In this document: positions 35,258 to 44,543 of the stretch, one piece after another
Numbering within the stretch: position 1 is the stretch's first letter
Layout of the letters: the number at the start of each line of letters is the position of its first letter
DNA from: Rhizohabitans arisaemae
GTDB lineage: Bacteria; Actinomycetota; Actinomycetes; Streptosporangiales; Streptosporangiaceae
Direction: 5' to 3'
Length of the DNA: 64,000 nt
Assembly: GCF_025996515.1 (NCBI RefSeq)
Contig: NZ_BLRH01000029.1
Location: 248,001 to 312,000 of the forward strand
Made by a program: the position numbers and the translations under genes
Notes under the pieces: generated by a model
Databases searched by the model: none
Told to the model about the DNA's origin: nothing
What the model saw: only the letters and a program-made list of their open reading frames with translations

Positions 35258-36760
35258 TCATCGTGCGGGCGGTGGGGAGCCGAGGACGCGGGCGGAGTCG
35301 GCGGTCGCCTGCCAGCGCAGGCGCGCTCGGGCGACGTCGGCCGGGTGGGCGTCACCCCGGGGGGTGGTCACCGCCGGCGACACGAGCGCGTCGGCCGCGT
35401 GCGCGGCGTCCCTGAAGAGACCGGATGCGATCCCCGCCAGCATCGCCGCCCCCACCGTTGTGGCCTCCTCGCCGGCGAGCACCCGTACCGGGACACCCCA
35501 CAGCTCGCTGCGGAGCCGTACGAGCTCGGGTTGTTTCGCGATGCCGCCGACGATCACGATCTCGTCGACCGTCGCGCCGGCCGCGCGCAGGGCGTCGATG
35601 CCCTCCAGCACGGTGAAGGCGGCTCCCTCGTGCGCCGCGCGGAACACGTGGGCGGCCGAATGGTGCTGCCCCAGCCCGGACAGCATGCCCCGTTCCGCGC
35701 TGTCCCAGGTCGGCAGCCGGCTTCCCGACAGCGCGGGGTTGAAGCCCACGCCGTCGCATCCCACCGGCAGCGCCATCGCCTCGCCGCCCAGCCGATCGAA
35801 CGCGTCGGCCGCCGAGCCGAAGCCCAGGAGGCGGGACACCCAGTCGACGGCGCCTCCCGTCATGCCGGTCGGGCCGCCGAGCACCCAATGGCCCGGCAGC
35901 ACGAAGGCGTTGAGCACCGTGCGTGCCGGAGGGGTCCAACGCGGTTCGCCGACGACGCTCAGCAGGACGTCGGTCGTGCCGGCGACGTCGACGGTGACCC
36001 CCGGGCGGACCGCCCCGGCACCGAGCGCGCCGACGCTGCCGTCCGGACCGCCGACCGCCACGCACGTGCCCTCCGCCAGGCCGAGACGCTCCGCCGCCGC
36101 GGCCGACAGGGTCCCCGCCGGTTCGTGGGCGCTCCGGACGGGTGGCAGCAGCGCCGGCGCGACCCCGGCGCGGCGGACGAGTTCGGCGGAGTACGCCCGC
36201 GCGGCCACGTCGAACCAGCCGGTGTAGGACGCGTGCGTCTCGTCGGTCACGGCGGCACCGGTCAGTCGCAGCACCAGGAAGTCCTTGAGCGACAGGACCC
36301 AGCGCGCCGCGCCGAGGGCGTCCGGACGCTCCCCGGCCCACCACATCAGCTTGCACGCGGGCAGTTCCGCGGAGACGGGACGGCCCAGCAGGGCGCCGTA
36401 CGGCCCGAGCCTGCGCTCAAGCTCCCGGACGTGTCCGGCGGCGCGCCCGTCGGGCCACAGCAGGACGTCCTCCACCGCGTTCCCCGACTCGTCGGCGAGC
36501 ACGACCCCGAGCTGGGCCGCGACCCCGATGCCGACGACGTCGAACTCCCGCGGCCGCAGCCCGCGCACCAGCTCCGCGACCTGGTTCCAGAGGCTCTCAC
36601 CGGACAGCACGGCCGTGCCGTCCAGGTCCCTGCTCGAAGGCGTCGGCGCCGAGCGCGAGGCGAGCGTCCGGCCGTTCACGGACAGGAGTGTGACCCGTGT
36701 GCGCGAACTTCCCGCGTCGACCGCCAGGAGCGCGCCACCTCCGGACGCTCGCCGCTCCAT
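35258..36760 (-). CDS. FGGY-family carbohydrate kinase
   Basis: 500-residue sugar kinase of the xylulokinase/gluconokinase group. The N-terminal phosphate loop is LLAVDAGSSRTRVTLLS; the second ATPase loop is DVAGTTDVLLS (around residue 255) and the C-terminal FGGY signature is in IVIVGGIAKQPELVRLR. It phosphorylates a sugar, polyol or sugar acid with ATP. The ATG overlaps the TGA of the ThDP-enzyme gene by one base (TGATG). It is the last gene of the minus arm of the second catabolic island, so its substrate is probably a hydroxylated carbon skeleton made there. Confidence 0.9.
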   Translation of the reverse strand: MERRASGGGALLAVDAGSSRTRVTLLSVNGRTLASRSAPTPSSRDLDGTAVLSGESLWNQVAELVRGLRPREFDVVGIGVAAQLGVVLADESGNAVEDVLLWPDGRAAGHVRELERRLGPYGALLGRPVSAELPACKLMWWAGERPDALGAARWVLSLKDFLVLRLTGAAVTDETHASYTGWFDVAARAYSAELVRRAGVAPALLPPVRSAHEPAGTLSAAAAERLGLAEGTCVAVGGPDGSVGALGAGAVRPGVTVDVAGTTDVLLSVVGEPRWTPPARTVLNAFVLPGHWVLGGPTGMTGGAVDWVSRLLGFGSAADAFDRLGGEAMALPVGCDGVGFNPALSGSRLPTWDSAERGMLSGLGQHHSAAHVFRAAHEGAAFTVLEGIDALRAAGATVDEIVIVGGIAKQPELVRLRSELWGVPVRVLAGEEATTVGAAMLAGIASGLFRDAAHAADALVSPAVTTPRGDAHPADVARARLRWQATADSARVLGSPPPAR

Positions 36761-38478
36761 CAGTTCTCCGGGGTGTAGGGCCGGAACGCGGGGAACGTCC
36801 AGGCGTTCACGGCCGGGTCGATCACGACGTCGACCAGGTACGGCCCCCCGGTCGCCAGCCCCTTGCGGACCGCCGCCGCCAGCCCCTCGACGTCGCGCAC
36901 CCGCTCGCCGTCCACGCCGCACCCGCGGGCGACCGTGGCGAAGTCGACGTCGCCGAAGTCGACGCCGATCGTCCGGTCGGCGCCGTAGTGCACGATCTGC
37001 TCCTGCCGGATGTTGCCGTAGCCGGAGTCGTTGAGGACCACGACGACCGCCGGGGTGTCCTCGCGCGCCAGCGTCTCCAGTTCGCCCAGGCTCATCCCGA
37101 GCGACCCGTCGCCGACGAACACGATGATCGGTGCGCCGGGCGCGGCGAACTGGGCGCCGATCGCGGCGGGCACCGCGAAGCCCATGTTCCCGAAGCCGAC
37201 GGGCTTGATGTAGGCGCCGGGGGAGCGCACCTCCCACAGGTACGACCAGACGCCGGGGTTGCCCGCGTCCACGATCGCGACGGTGTCGTCCGGGGCGATC
37301 CCGCGCACCACGCGCATGAGCGTGGCCGGCGAGACGGAGTCCCGGGCCTCGGCGTCGTGCCGGTCGATCGTCTCCCACCACGCCGCCCGGGCCGCCGACA
37401 GGTCGCGCAGTCGCGCGGCCCGGTCCCGGGCCGCGGCGGCGTCCGGCTCACCGGCGGCGACCGCCCGGGCCAGCGCGGTGAGCGTGGCCCCCGCGTCGCC
37501 GAGCAGGCCGGTGGTGCGCTCGGCGTAGTAGCGGCCGATCATCGTCGGGTCGACGTCGATCTGGACGATGCGGTCGGGCAGCGGCAGCGACCAGCGGCCG
37601 GTGGAGACGGCGTTGAGGCTGTTGCCGGCCACCAGCAGCAGATCGGTGTCGGCCAGCACGCGGGTGGACAGCCCGGTGCCCATGCGGTTGAGCGAGCCGA
37701 ACACCAGCTCGTGTCCGGTCGGGACCGCTCCAATGCCGTTGAACGTCGTCACGACCGGCATGTCCAGGGTCTCCGCGAGAGCCAGCGCCGCCTCGCCCGC
37801 GCGGCCCACCTTGACGCCGTTGCCGATCCACAGCGTCGGCCTGCGGGCGGTCAGCAGCCGGGCGGCGAGGTCGGCCACGCCCTCCGCGGCGGCGGAGGGC
37901 GCCGCAGGCGCAGGGCCGTACCGCTCGGGGATCCGGTCGAGCACCTCCTGGGGCACCGGCCCCTCGATCACGTCGCGCGCGAAGTCCAGCAGCACCGGGC
38001 CCGGGGAGCCGGTACGGGCACGCAGGTACGCCTCCTCCACCGCCTGGCGGATCGACCCGGCCGTGGAGACGAGTTTGGACCACTTGACCAGCGGCCGGAA
38101 GATCGACACGTGGTCGGCGCCCTGGGCGTCGTCGCGATCGAGGTCGGGAAGCCGGTTGTTGCAGGTGATCGCGATGACCGGGCTCGAGTCGCGGAAGGCG
38201 CCGCCGACGCCGGTGAGCATGTTGGTGGCGCCGGGCCCGGTGGTGGCCAGGCAGACGCCGGGCTCGCCGGTCAGCCGCCCGTAGGCGTCGGCCATGCAGG
38301 CCGCCGCGCCCTCATGGCGGGCGGTGACGAAACGGATCCGGTCGTCGCCCAGGATCGCGTCGGTGATCGCGAGCGTCTGCCCGCCGGGGACGCCGAACAC
38401 CACGCGGGCGCCCATCGCCTTCAGCAGGCGTACGACCAAGGCGCCCCCGGTCGTCGTCGCCGTATCCAACTGCGTCAT
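36760..38478 (-). CDS. thiamine-diphosphate enzyme (acetolactate synthase-like)
   Basis: 572-residue ThDP-dependent enzyme with the three expected domains. Catalytic Glu lies in TARHEGAAACMADAYGR (about residue 57). The ThDP/Mg motif GDGSLGMSLGELETLARED ends in LNDSGYGN. It belongs to the acetolactate synthase/benzoylformate decarboxylase group. Glyoxylate carboligase is unlikely because that enzyme lacks the Glu present here. The ATG at 38478 has AAGGAG nine bases upstream; a GTG two codons earlier is too close to it. Likely job: decarboxylation or ligation of a 2-oxo acid in the pathway. Confidence 0.88.
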   Translation of the reverse strand: MTQLDTATTTGGALVVRLLKAMGARVVFGVPGGQTLAITDAILGDDRIRFVTARHEGAAACMADAYGRLTGEPGVCLATTGPGATNMLTGVGGAFRDSSPVIAITCNNRLPDLDRDDAQGADHVSIFRPLVKWSKLVSTAGSIRQAVEEAYLRARTGSPGPVLLDFARDVIEGPVPQEVLDRIPERYGPAPAAPSAAAEGVADLAARLLTARRPTLWIGNGVKVGRAGEAALALAETLDMPVVTTFNGIGAVPTGHELVFGSLNRMGTGLSTRVLADTDLLLVAGNSLNAVSTGRWSLPLPDRIVQIDVDPTMIGRYYAERTTGLLGDAGATLTALARAVAAGEPDAAAARDRAARLRDLSAARAAWWETIDRHDAEARDSVSPATLMRVVRGIAPDDTVAIVDAGNPGVWSYLWEVRSPGAYIKPVGFGNMGFAVPAAIGAQFAAPGAPIIVFVGDGSLGMSLGELETLAREDTPAVVVVLNDSGYGNIRQEQIVHYGADRTIGVDFGDVDFATVARGCGVDGERVRDVEGLAAAVRKGLATGGPYLVDVVIDPAVNAWTFPAFRPYTPEN

Positions 38479-38492
38479 CTTCACGGGCTCCT

Positions 38493-39461
38493 TCAGTGGG
38501 TTCCGGTGTGGTGGGGCTCGGTGAGAGCGGCGACGGCCCAGCCGACGCCGGTCTTGACACCGTTCGGGCGCTCGATCCAGACCTCCAGTTCGAGCCCGGG
38601 GCCGTGCGGGGTCCGCACCTCGCCGAGTACGGCGCCGCCGACGGTGAGGTGGTCGCCGGCGAAGGCGGGTGAGATGAACCGCATGTCCAACTCGCCACTG
38701 GTCAGCCAGGACGGGCCGAAAAAGCGCGTCATCGCCTGGGTCACGAACGAGGTCTGCTGCTGGGCCTGCACCAGCGTGGCGTCCAGGCCGGACTCGGCGG
38801 CCCGCCCCGGATCGGTGTGCACGTTGCGGTAGCCCCGGCCGCCCCAGGAGAAGACGTACATCTGCTCCTGCGTGACGTGCTTGGCGAGCGGGGTGATCGG
38901 CGTGCGCGGCGCCAGGCCCGGCCGCGCCCGATCCACCGGGGCCGTCCCGGCGGCCACCTCACCGGTCACCCGCCGGCCGGTGGACGCGGCGGCGCTGCGC
39001 CGGCCGACGACCGAGCCGGCGTGCGCGCGCATGATCTCGATGCCGCGGTGGCGGACCAGTTCACGGCCGTCCTCCCCGCGGGCGACCGCCTCCAGGACGA
39101 CGTAGCCCTGGCCGCGGCGCTCGTACTTCGCCACGTACGAGCCGGTCAGGGTGACCTTCTCGCCGCGGCGCACCGGCGAGAGGAACGTCAGCTTCTCATG
39201 GGTGTGCAGTCCGCGTGCGGTGTTGCCGTCGTACTTGTCGTAGAAGAGGAAGAGCAGCTCGTTGGCGAGCACCAGCGGGTGCCCGATGGGGCCGCCGAAC
39301 GGCGATTGCTCGCCCAGGTACCAGTCGCCGTAGTCGTCGACGGCGAAGGCGAACGCCTTGACCCGTTCCTCGTCCACGACCACCTCCACCGGGCCGAACT
39401 CCTCGGGGATCTCGACCAGCTCGTAGAGGGCTTCCTTCTTCTTCGTCGGCGCCTGTGGCAT
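38493..39461 (-). CDS. MaoC-like double-hotdog dehydratase
   Basis: 322-residue protein with two hotdog units. The first (residues 20-150) is a FAS1-type dehydratase N-terminal domain; the second (190-315) has the MaoC core ending in FISPAFAGDHLTVGGAV. Typical activity is hydration of a 2-enoyl-CoA. The conserved acid/His pair of R-hydratase motifs is not clean, but HTDPGRAAESGLDATLVQ matches the active-site helix region of mesaconyl-type relatives. It lies between the CoA transferase and the ThDP enzyme, consistent with processing of an acyl-CoA made by the former. Confidence 0.85.
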   Translation of the reverse strand: MPQAPTKKKEALYELVEIPEEFGPVEVVVDEERVKAFAFAVDDYGDWYLGEQSPFGGPIGHPLVLANELLFLFYDKYDGNTARGLHTHEKLTFLSPVRRGEKVTLTGSYVAKYERRGQGYVVLEAVARGEDGRELVRHRGIEIMRAHAGSVVGRRSAAASTGRRVTGEVAAGTAPVDRARPGLAPRTPITPLAKHVTQEQMYVFSWGGRGYRNVHTDPGRAAESGLDATLVQAQQQTSFVTQAMTRFFGPSWLTSGELDMRFISPAFAGDHLTVGGAVLGEVRTPHGPGLELEVWIERPNGVKTGVGWAVAALTEPHHTGTH

Positions 39462-39516
39462 GTCAGGGCTCTCCCTTGCCTTGGTGGGCGATCAAAAGTC
39501 GTGGGTGCGGAGGCGT

Positions 39517-40701
39517 CTAGACGGCGCCGTCGACGCGTAGCGCGGCCACCTCGGAGTCGCTGTAGCCGAGCTCGGCGAGGATGTCCTCGGTGTCTTGGCC
39601 GACCAGCGGCGGCGGTGTCCGCACCCTGCCCGGCGAGCCGCTCAGCTTGATCGGCAGGCCGGGTACCCGGAGCGGCCCCAGCTTGGGATGGTCGATCGTG
39701 ACGAGCATGTCGCGCGCCTCGACCTGGGGCGACGCGATCACCTCCGGCAAGGTGGCCACGGGCCCCCACGGGATCCCTTGGGCCGTGAGCGACGCCCCCG
39801 CCTCCTCGACCGTCAGCGACGCCGCCCACGCCGCGACGATCTCCTCGATCTCGCGCGCGTTGGCCATGCGCGGGACGACGTCGGCGAACCGCTCGTCGGC
39901 CGCCAGTTCGGGGCGGCCCATGGCCAGGCACAGCCGAGGGAACAGCGGGTTCGTCCCGCCGTGCAGGTAGAGATGGCCGTCCTTGGCCGCGAAGACGTTC
40001 GCCGGTGCGTTCAACGCGTCGCGGCTGCCGGTGCGCGGGGGCGTCGTGCCCAGGTTCGCGGTGGCCATGACCTGCGTCGTCAGGGTGGAGAGGAGCCCGT
40101 CCAGGGAGGCGATGTCGACCAGCTGGCCCTGGCCCGTGCGGTCGCGGTGGCGCAGTGCGAACAGGGTCCCGAGCGCTCCGTAGAGGCCGGCGATGTAGTC
40201 GGCCACGTAGGTTCCGGCGAGGGTCGGCTGCGAGCCCTCCCCGGTCAGGCTCATGAGCCCCGACATCGCCTGCGCGATCGCGTCGAACAGCGCGCGGTGC
40301 GCCAGCGGCCCGGTCTGCCCGAAGCCCGAGATCGACGTCACCACCAGATCGGGGTTGAGTTCGCGCAGGCGCTCGGGTCCCAGGCCCATCGCGGCGAGGG
40401 TGCCGGGACGGTAGTTCTCGACGAGTACGTCGCTGTCGCCGATCATCCGTTCGAGTACCGCGAGGGCGGCCGGGTTGCGTGTGTCCAGCGTCATCGCCCG
40501 CTTGTTGCGGTTGAGGCCCAGCACATACAGGCTCTCGCCGTCGAGGAACGGCGCGTGGTGGCGCGCGTCCTCGCCGCCGGGCCGTTCCACCTTCACCACG
40601 TCCGCCCCCATGTCGGCGAGGATCTGGGTGCAGAACGGGCCGGCGATGAAGCGCGACAGGTCGACGACGCGAACGTCGCTCAGGGGGAGGTCGGAGTTCA
40701 C
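39517..40701 (-). CDS. family III CoA transferase (CaiB/BaiF)
   Basis: 394-residue class III CoA transferase. N-terminal LSDVRVVDLSRFIAGPFCTQ is the family entry motif; the catalytic Asp is in RALFDAIAQAMSG (about residue 166), and the conserved GQGQLVDIASLDG follows. It moves CoA between carboxylates without ATP. A GTG start overlaps the RpiR stop (GTGA). It likely activates the carboxylic acid intermediate that MaoC then hydrates. Confidence 0.93.
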   Translation of the reverse strand: MNSDLPLSDVRVVDLSRFIAGPFCTQILADMGADVVKVERPGGEDARHHAPFLDGESLYVLGLNRNKRAMTLDTRNPAALAVLERMIGDSDVLVENYRPGTLAAMGLGPERLRELNPDLVVTSISGFGQTGPLAHRALFDAIAQAMSGLMSLTGEGSQPTLAGTYVADYIAGLYGALGTLFALRHRDRTGQGQLVDIASLDGLLSTLTTQVMATANLGTTPPRTGSRDALNAPANVFAAKDGHLYLHGGTNPLFPRLCLAMGRPELAADERFADVVPRMANAREIEEIVAAWAASLTVEEAGASLTAQGIPWGPVATLPEVIASPQVEARDMLVTIDHPKLGPLRVPGLPIKLSGSPGRVRTPPPLVGQDTEDILAELGYSDSEVAALRVDGAV

Positions 40702-41579
40702 GTGCGCTTCCTTTGAATCGCCTGGCGGATCTTGTTACGGCGCTGCGCCTGCTCATCGGAGTGCTCCAGCGCGACCGCGACGTAGAGGATGTCGATGATC
40801 GTCATGGCGGCGATCCGCGAACTCACCGACTCCTCCCGGTAGCGCGTCTCGCGCGAGGAGGTGAACAGGTTGATGTCGGCCAGCTTCGTCAGCGGACTGG
40901 TCCCGTGGTTGGTGACCGAGATGACCGTCGCCCCCTCGGCGCGGACCAGTTCGGCCACGTCGCACAGATCCCGGGACGTGCCGGTGTGTGAGAACAGCAG
41001 CACGACGTCGCCGGGCCGCGCGGTCGTCGCCCACATGACCTGTTCGTGGTGGTCTTCGATCGCGATGGTGTCCTTGGCGGTGCGCAGGAAGTGGTGCCGG
41101 GCGTCGCGGGCCACCGCGGCGGACGCGCCGAAGCCGAAGAAGGCGATGCGCGACGCCGCGGACAGCGCTGCGACGGCCGCCTCGAGCGACGGCGTCTCCA
41201 GGCCCCGGCACGTGTCCTCGATGGCCCGGACATTGGCCGCGGCGACCTTCTCGGCGATGACGTCGACCCCGTCACCGGCCTCGATGTCCTCATGGATCGC
41301 CTGTGTGCTGCCGACCAGGTCGCGGGTGAGCGCGAGCCTGAACTCCGCGTAGCTGCCGTATCCGAGCACCCGGGCGAAGCGGCTGACCGCGGCGTCGCTG
41401 CTGTTGCTGCGCATGGCCACCTCGGCCACGCTCGCCAGGATCACCGCGTGCGGATCGTCGAGCACCGTGTCCGCCAGGCGGCGCTGGCCGGGCGTCAGGT
41501 TCTCGCGCATACTCTGGATCCGCGCGATGCAGCTCGCGCCGTCGATCACGGGGTTGGAATCATTCTGGGGCGATGTCAC
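40698..41579 (-). CDS. MurR/RpiR-family transcriptional regulator
   Basis: 293-residue regulator: HTH_6 domain in residues 15-90 (RMRSNSSDAAVSRFARVLGY is its recognition region), and a SIS sugar-phosphate-binding domain in residues 120-265 (RIAFFGFGASAAVARDARHH, VVLLFSHTGTSRDLCDVAEL). RpiR proteins sense phosphorylated sugars, which fits the FGGY kinase encoded in the same arm. The AT-rich inverted repeat at 44471-44500 between the two arms is a candidate operator. A GTG start is used; the gene begins 9 nt after the ALDH stop. Confidence 0.93.
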   Translation of the reverse strand: MTSPQNDSNPVIDGASCIARIQSMRENLTPGQRRLADTVLDDPHAVILASVAEVAMRSNSSDAAVSRFARVLGYGSYAEFRLALTRDLVGSTQAIHEDIEAGDGVDVIAEKVAAANVRAIEDTCRGLETPSLEAAVAALSAASRIAFFGFGASAAVARDARHHFLRTAKDTIAIEDHHEQVMWATTARPGDVVLLFSHTGTSRDLCDVAELVRAEGATVISVTNHGTSPLTKLADINLFTSSRETRYREESVSSRIAAMTIIDILYVAVALEHSDEQAQRRNKIRQAIQRKRT

Positions 41580-41588
41580 GACCTGTGC

Positions 41589-43007
41589 CTATCTTGTGAA
41601 CATCCAGTGGACGTGCTTGGACTCCCGGAAGGCTTCGAAGCCCTCGACCCCGAGCTCCCGTCCCATCCCGCTCATCTTGGTGCCGCCGAACGTCGTCGCG
41701 GTGGCGGCGGTCAGGGGGTCGTTGACGAACACGTTGCCGACGTCGAGCCCGTCGATGCAGCGTTTGACGAATCCGGGGTCGTTGCTCAGGACCGTCGCGC
41801 CCAGCCCGTACGCGGTGTCGTTGGCCCGCGCGATCGCCTCGTCGACGGAGGCGAACCCGGCCACGGGCAGGACGGGCCCGAAGGTCTCCTCGCGGAGCAG
41901 CCGCGCGGAGTCGGGCACGTCCACCACGACGGTCGGCTCGTAGAACCAGCCCCTGTCCAGGCCGGGCGGGACGCCGCCGCCGGTGAGCACCTTGGCGCCG
42001 GCCGCCACGGCCTCGGTGACGTGCTCGCCGACCCGGCGGCGGGCGTCCTCGCGGATCAGCGGCCCCATCACGGTGCCGGCCCGTGCGCCGTCGCCGACGT
42101 CGATGCCCCGCACGTGGTCGACGAGCGCTTCCAGGAAGTCCTTGAGCAGGGGCTGGGCGACGTAGATCCGTTCGGTGCTGGTGCAGCACTGGCCGGCGTT
42201 GAGCAGGCCGGCGAAGGCGACGGCGGGTACGGCGGTCTCGAGGTCGGCGTCGGGGCCGATGATGAGCGGGTCCTTGCCGCCGAGCTCCAGCGTCGTGCCT
42301 TTCATGGCGGCGGCCGCCGAGCTCGCGATGCGCCGGCCGGTGGCGGTGGAGCCGGTGAAGGCGATATGCCTGATCCGGGGGTCGTGGACCAGCGGCTCGC
42401 CCACCTCCGATCCGTAGCCCGTGACGACGTTGAGGACGCCGGGGGGCAGGTGGTCGGCGACGACCCTGGCGAACAGCAGGGTCGCCAGCGGCGTCTCCTC
42501 CGACGGCTTGACGACCACGGTGCAGCCGGCCGCCAGTGCGGGCGCGACCTTGCGTGCCATCAGCATGATCGGGAAGTTCCACGGCACGATGCACGCGACG
42601 GGCCCCACCGGCTCACGCAGGACGAAGTCGAGGACCTTGTCCTCGGCCGGGTTCACCGCGCCCCGGTCGCGCCAGGCGAAGCCCGAGTAGTAGGTGAACA
42701 GCTCGATCGCGGAGTCGATCTCGCTCTCGTTGTCGCGCCGGGGCTTGCCCTGCTCGGCGACGAGCAGGTCGGCCAGCTCGGCCCGGTGGGCGGCGAGCCT
42801 GTCGGCGATCTCGCGGAGCAGGGCGGCCCTGATGGCCGGTGCCGACCGCCGCCACCGGGGGAAGGCGTCGGCGGCGGCCCGTGCGGCGGCCTCGGCGTCG
42901 GCCGGGGTGCCGCGCACGACCGAACCGATCTGCTCCTCGGTCGCCGGGTTGACGACCGCGAGTGTGTCCCGGCCCGCCGAGGAGACCTCGGCTCCGTTGA
43001 TCCACAT
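41589..43007 (-). CDS. NAD(P)-dependent aldehyde dehydrogenase
   Basis: 472-residue ALDH. Conserved features are PWNFPIMLMARKVAPALAAG, the cofactor helix FTGSTATGRRI, catalytic Glu in TLELGGKDPLI (about residue 249) and catalytic Cys in LLNAGQCCTSTER (about residue 285). It oxidises an aldehyde to the acid. The ATG at 43007 overlaps the cupin gene's TGA (TGATG); a longer in-frame start would cover the cupin gene and is not credible. Confidence 0.94.
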   Translation of the reverse strand: MWINGAEVSSAGRDTLAVVNPATEEQIGSVVRGTPADAEAAARAAADAFPRWRRSAPAIRAALLREIADRLAAHRAELADLLVAEQGKPRRDNESEIDSAIELFTYYSGFAWRDRGAVNPAEDKVLDFVLREPVGPVACIVPWNFPIMLMARKVAPALAAGCTVVVKPSEETPLATLLFARVVADHLPPGVLNVVTGYGSEVGEPLVHDPRIRHIAFTGSTATGRRIASSAAAAMKGTTLELGGKDPLIIGPDADLETAVPAVAFAGLLNAGQCCTSTERIYVAQPLLKDFLEALVDHVRGIDVGDGARAGTVMGPLIREDARRRVGEHVTEAVAAGAKVLTGGGVPPGLDRGWFYEPTVVVDVPDSARLLREETFGPVLPVAGFASVDEAIARANDTAYGLGATVLSNDPGFVKRCIDGLDVGNVFVNDPLTAATATTFGGTKMSGMGRELGVEGFEAFRESKHVHWMFTR

Positions 43008-43405
43008 CACCGGTTCCCCGGGTCCAGGCGGTGCTTGTACTCCTCGTCGGTGACCGGGTCGAGCCACGTGTGCTCGCCGAGCGAGATCGCCGTGTGGATC
43101 AGGTAGCCGTCCTCCCCGGCGCCGTGCCAGTGTTCCGCGCCCGGAGGGCTCCACACCGTGTCGCCGGCCCGCACCTCGACGGCTTCGTCGCGCGTGACCA
43201 CGACGCCGCTGCCGCCGGTGATGTGCAGGATCTGCCCGTGGCTGTGCCGGTGCCAGTGGGTTCTGGCGCCGGGGGCGAAGAACACGGTGTGGACGGACGC
43301 GCCCTCGGCCCCGCGCAGCACCGGGTCGGCCCAGACCTCGCCGGTGAATCCGTCCGACTGCTTTATCGAGGGGGCGTCGGTTTCCCGCCCGTGGATGACC
43401 TTCAT
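43007..43405 (-). CDS. single-domain cupin protein
   Basis: 132-residue cupin. The metal-binding motif 1 is THWHRHSHGQILHITGG and motif 2 is PPGAEHWHGAG, giving a full set of His ligands. Similar small cupins (carboxymuconolactone- or tautomerase-associated) act as isomerases, dioxygenases or sugar-acid lyases. The start ATG has GGAGG upstream. It lies between the dehydrogenase genes of the same operon; reaction not predictable. Confidence 0.87.
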   Translation of the reverse strand: MKVIHGRETDAPSIKQSDGFTGEVWADPVLRGAEGASVHTVFFAPGARTHWHRHSHGQILHITGGSGVVVTRDEAVEVRAGDTVWSPPGAEHWHGAGEDGYLIHTAISLGEHTWLDPVTDEEYKHRLDPGNR

Positions 43406-43454
43406 GCTCTGTTCCTCCGATGGGACTGATTCAAACGGCTGCGGTGGGCGCGGC

Positions 43455-44351
43455 TCAGGGGGCCGGCTCGACGCCGGACCGGCGCTCCCACAGCCGCACG
43501 GTCTCGGTGTAGTCGGTCTGCGGGCCCAGCTCGGCGCCTGCCTGGGCCAGCCGCTCGTGCACCAGCGCGCACAGGGGCGCGTCGATCTCCAGTGAGCCCG
43601 CCAGGCCGGCCGCGATGCCGAGGTCCTTGGTGAACAGGCCGAGGGTGAAGTTGGCCGTGAACCGGCGGGTCAGCACCTCCTCGACCAGCGTGGTCTCCGT
43701 GCTGACGTTGCGTCCCGACGACGCGTTGAGCACATCGAGCATCACGGCGGGATCCAGGCCGAACTTGCCGCCGGTGACCAGCGCCTCGGCTGCGGCGACG
43801 AAGCCCGCGGCCAGCACGAAGTTGTTCAGCGCCTTCATCGCATGGCCGGTGCCGAGCGCGCCGGTGCGGAAGACCCGGGCGCTCATCGCGTCCAGGATGG
43901 GGAGTGCGCGTTCGGCGGCGGCCTCGTCGCCGGCGCCGAGCATGATCGCCAGAGTGCCGTCCAGCGCCCGCGCCATGCCGCCCGACACCGGCGCGTCGAC
44001 CAGCGCCAGGCCCTGTTCCGCCAGCTCACGGCCGAGCTCAAGGGTGTCCAGGGGGTCGGACGAGCTGCTGTCGATCACAACGGCGTCGCGCCGCAGGGCG
44101 GTGGCCACCCCGGAGTCCAGTACGGCCTCGCGCACCGCCTTGCCGTTAGGCAGCATCGTCACGACGGCTTCCACCTCGGCGAAGGCCGCCGGGGTGTCGC
44201 CGGCGACGGCGTCGAACTCGATGGCGAAGGCGTTCTGCCGTTCGGCGTCGGTGTCGCGTACCACGAGCTTGCGGCCCGATCGCGCGAGGTTGGCCGCCAT
44301 CAGGCGGCCCATGTTGCCCAGGCCGATGAAGCCCACCGAGCCCGCGCTCAC
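43455..44351 (-). CDS. 3-hydroxyisobutyrate dehydrogenase-family oxidoreductase
   Basis: 298-residue beta-hydroxyacid dehydrogenase. NAD(P) motif GFIGLGNMGRLMAANLARSG at the N-terminus; substrate-binding DAPVSGGMARA around residue 120; catalytic Lys in GTGHAMKALNNFVLA (about residue 170). The family covers 3-hydroxyisobutyrate, tartronate semialdehyde and L-threonate dehydrogenases; threonate-type relatives often sit with RpiR-type regulators and kinases. The GTG at 44351 is preferred as it starts just before the Rossmann motif. First gene of the minus arm. Confidence 0.9.
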   Translation of the reverse strand: MSAGSVGFIGLGNMGRLMAANLARSGRKLVVRDTDAERQNAFAIEFDAVAGDTPAAFAEVEAVVTMLPNGKAVREAVLDSGVATALRRDAVVIDSSSSDPLDTLELGRELAEQGLALVDAPVSGGMARALDGTLAIMLGAGDEAAAERALPILDAMSARVFRTGALGTGHAMKALNNFVLAAGFVAAAEALVTGGKFGLDPAVMLDVLNASSGRNVSTETTLVEEVLTRRFTANFTLGLFTKDLGIAAGLAGSLEIDAPLCALVHERLAQAGAELGPQTDYTETVRLWERRSGVEPAP

Positions 44352-44470
44352 AAAAGCCCACCACCTGTGGTTCCGACCCGATCGCGGACGTGGGCCGACC
44401 AAGGCCGGGTCCGTCCGCAGGAGATGACAGTCCGGTTCGTCATGGATGCAAGCTAGCTTCGTTGGAACAG

Positions 44471-44536
44471 AATTTCAAGCAGCGGCCGAATCTTGAAAAT
44501 CTATTGTTGACAGTCGGCTGCGAGCGGACTCACACT
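44471..44536. promoter_or_regulatory. divergent promoter with inverted repeat and leaderless-type plus-strand promoter
   Basis: AATTTCAAG (44471-44479) and CTTGAAAAT (44492-44500) form a near-perfect 9-bp inverted repeat with a 12-nt spacer: a candidate RpiR operator. Just downstream are TTGACA (44507-44512) and CACACT (44531-44536), 18 nt apart. The ATG of the aldo/keto reductase begins 7 nt after the -10, so its mRNA is probably leaderless. Confidence 0.55.
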
Positions 44537-44543
44537 GACGGGC

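Noticed and set aside
36760-38478. Glyoxylate carboligase
   Set aside because: The ThDP enzyme has the catalytic Glu in RHEGAA; glyoxylate carboligase lacks it. No hydroxypyruvate isomerase is nearby.
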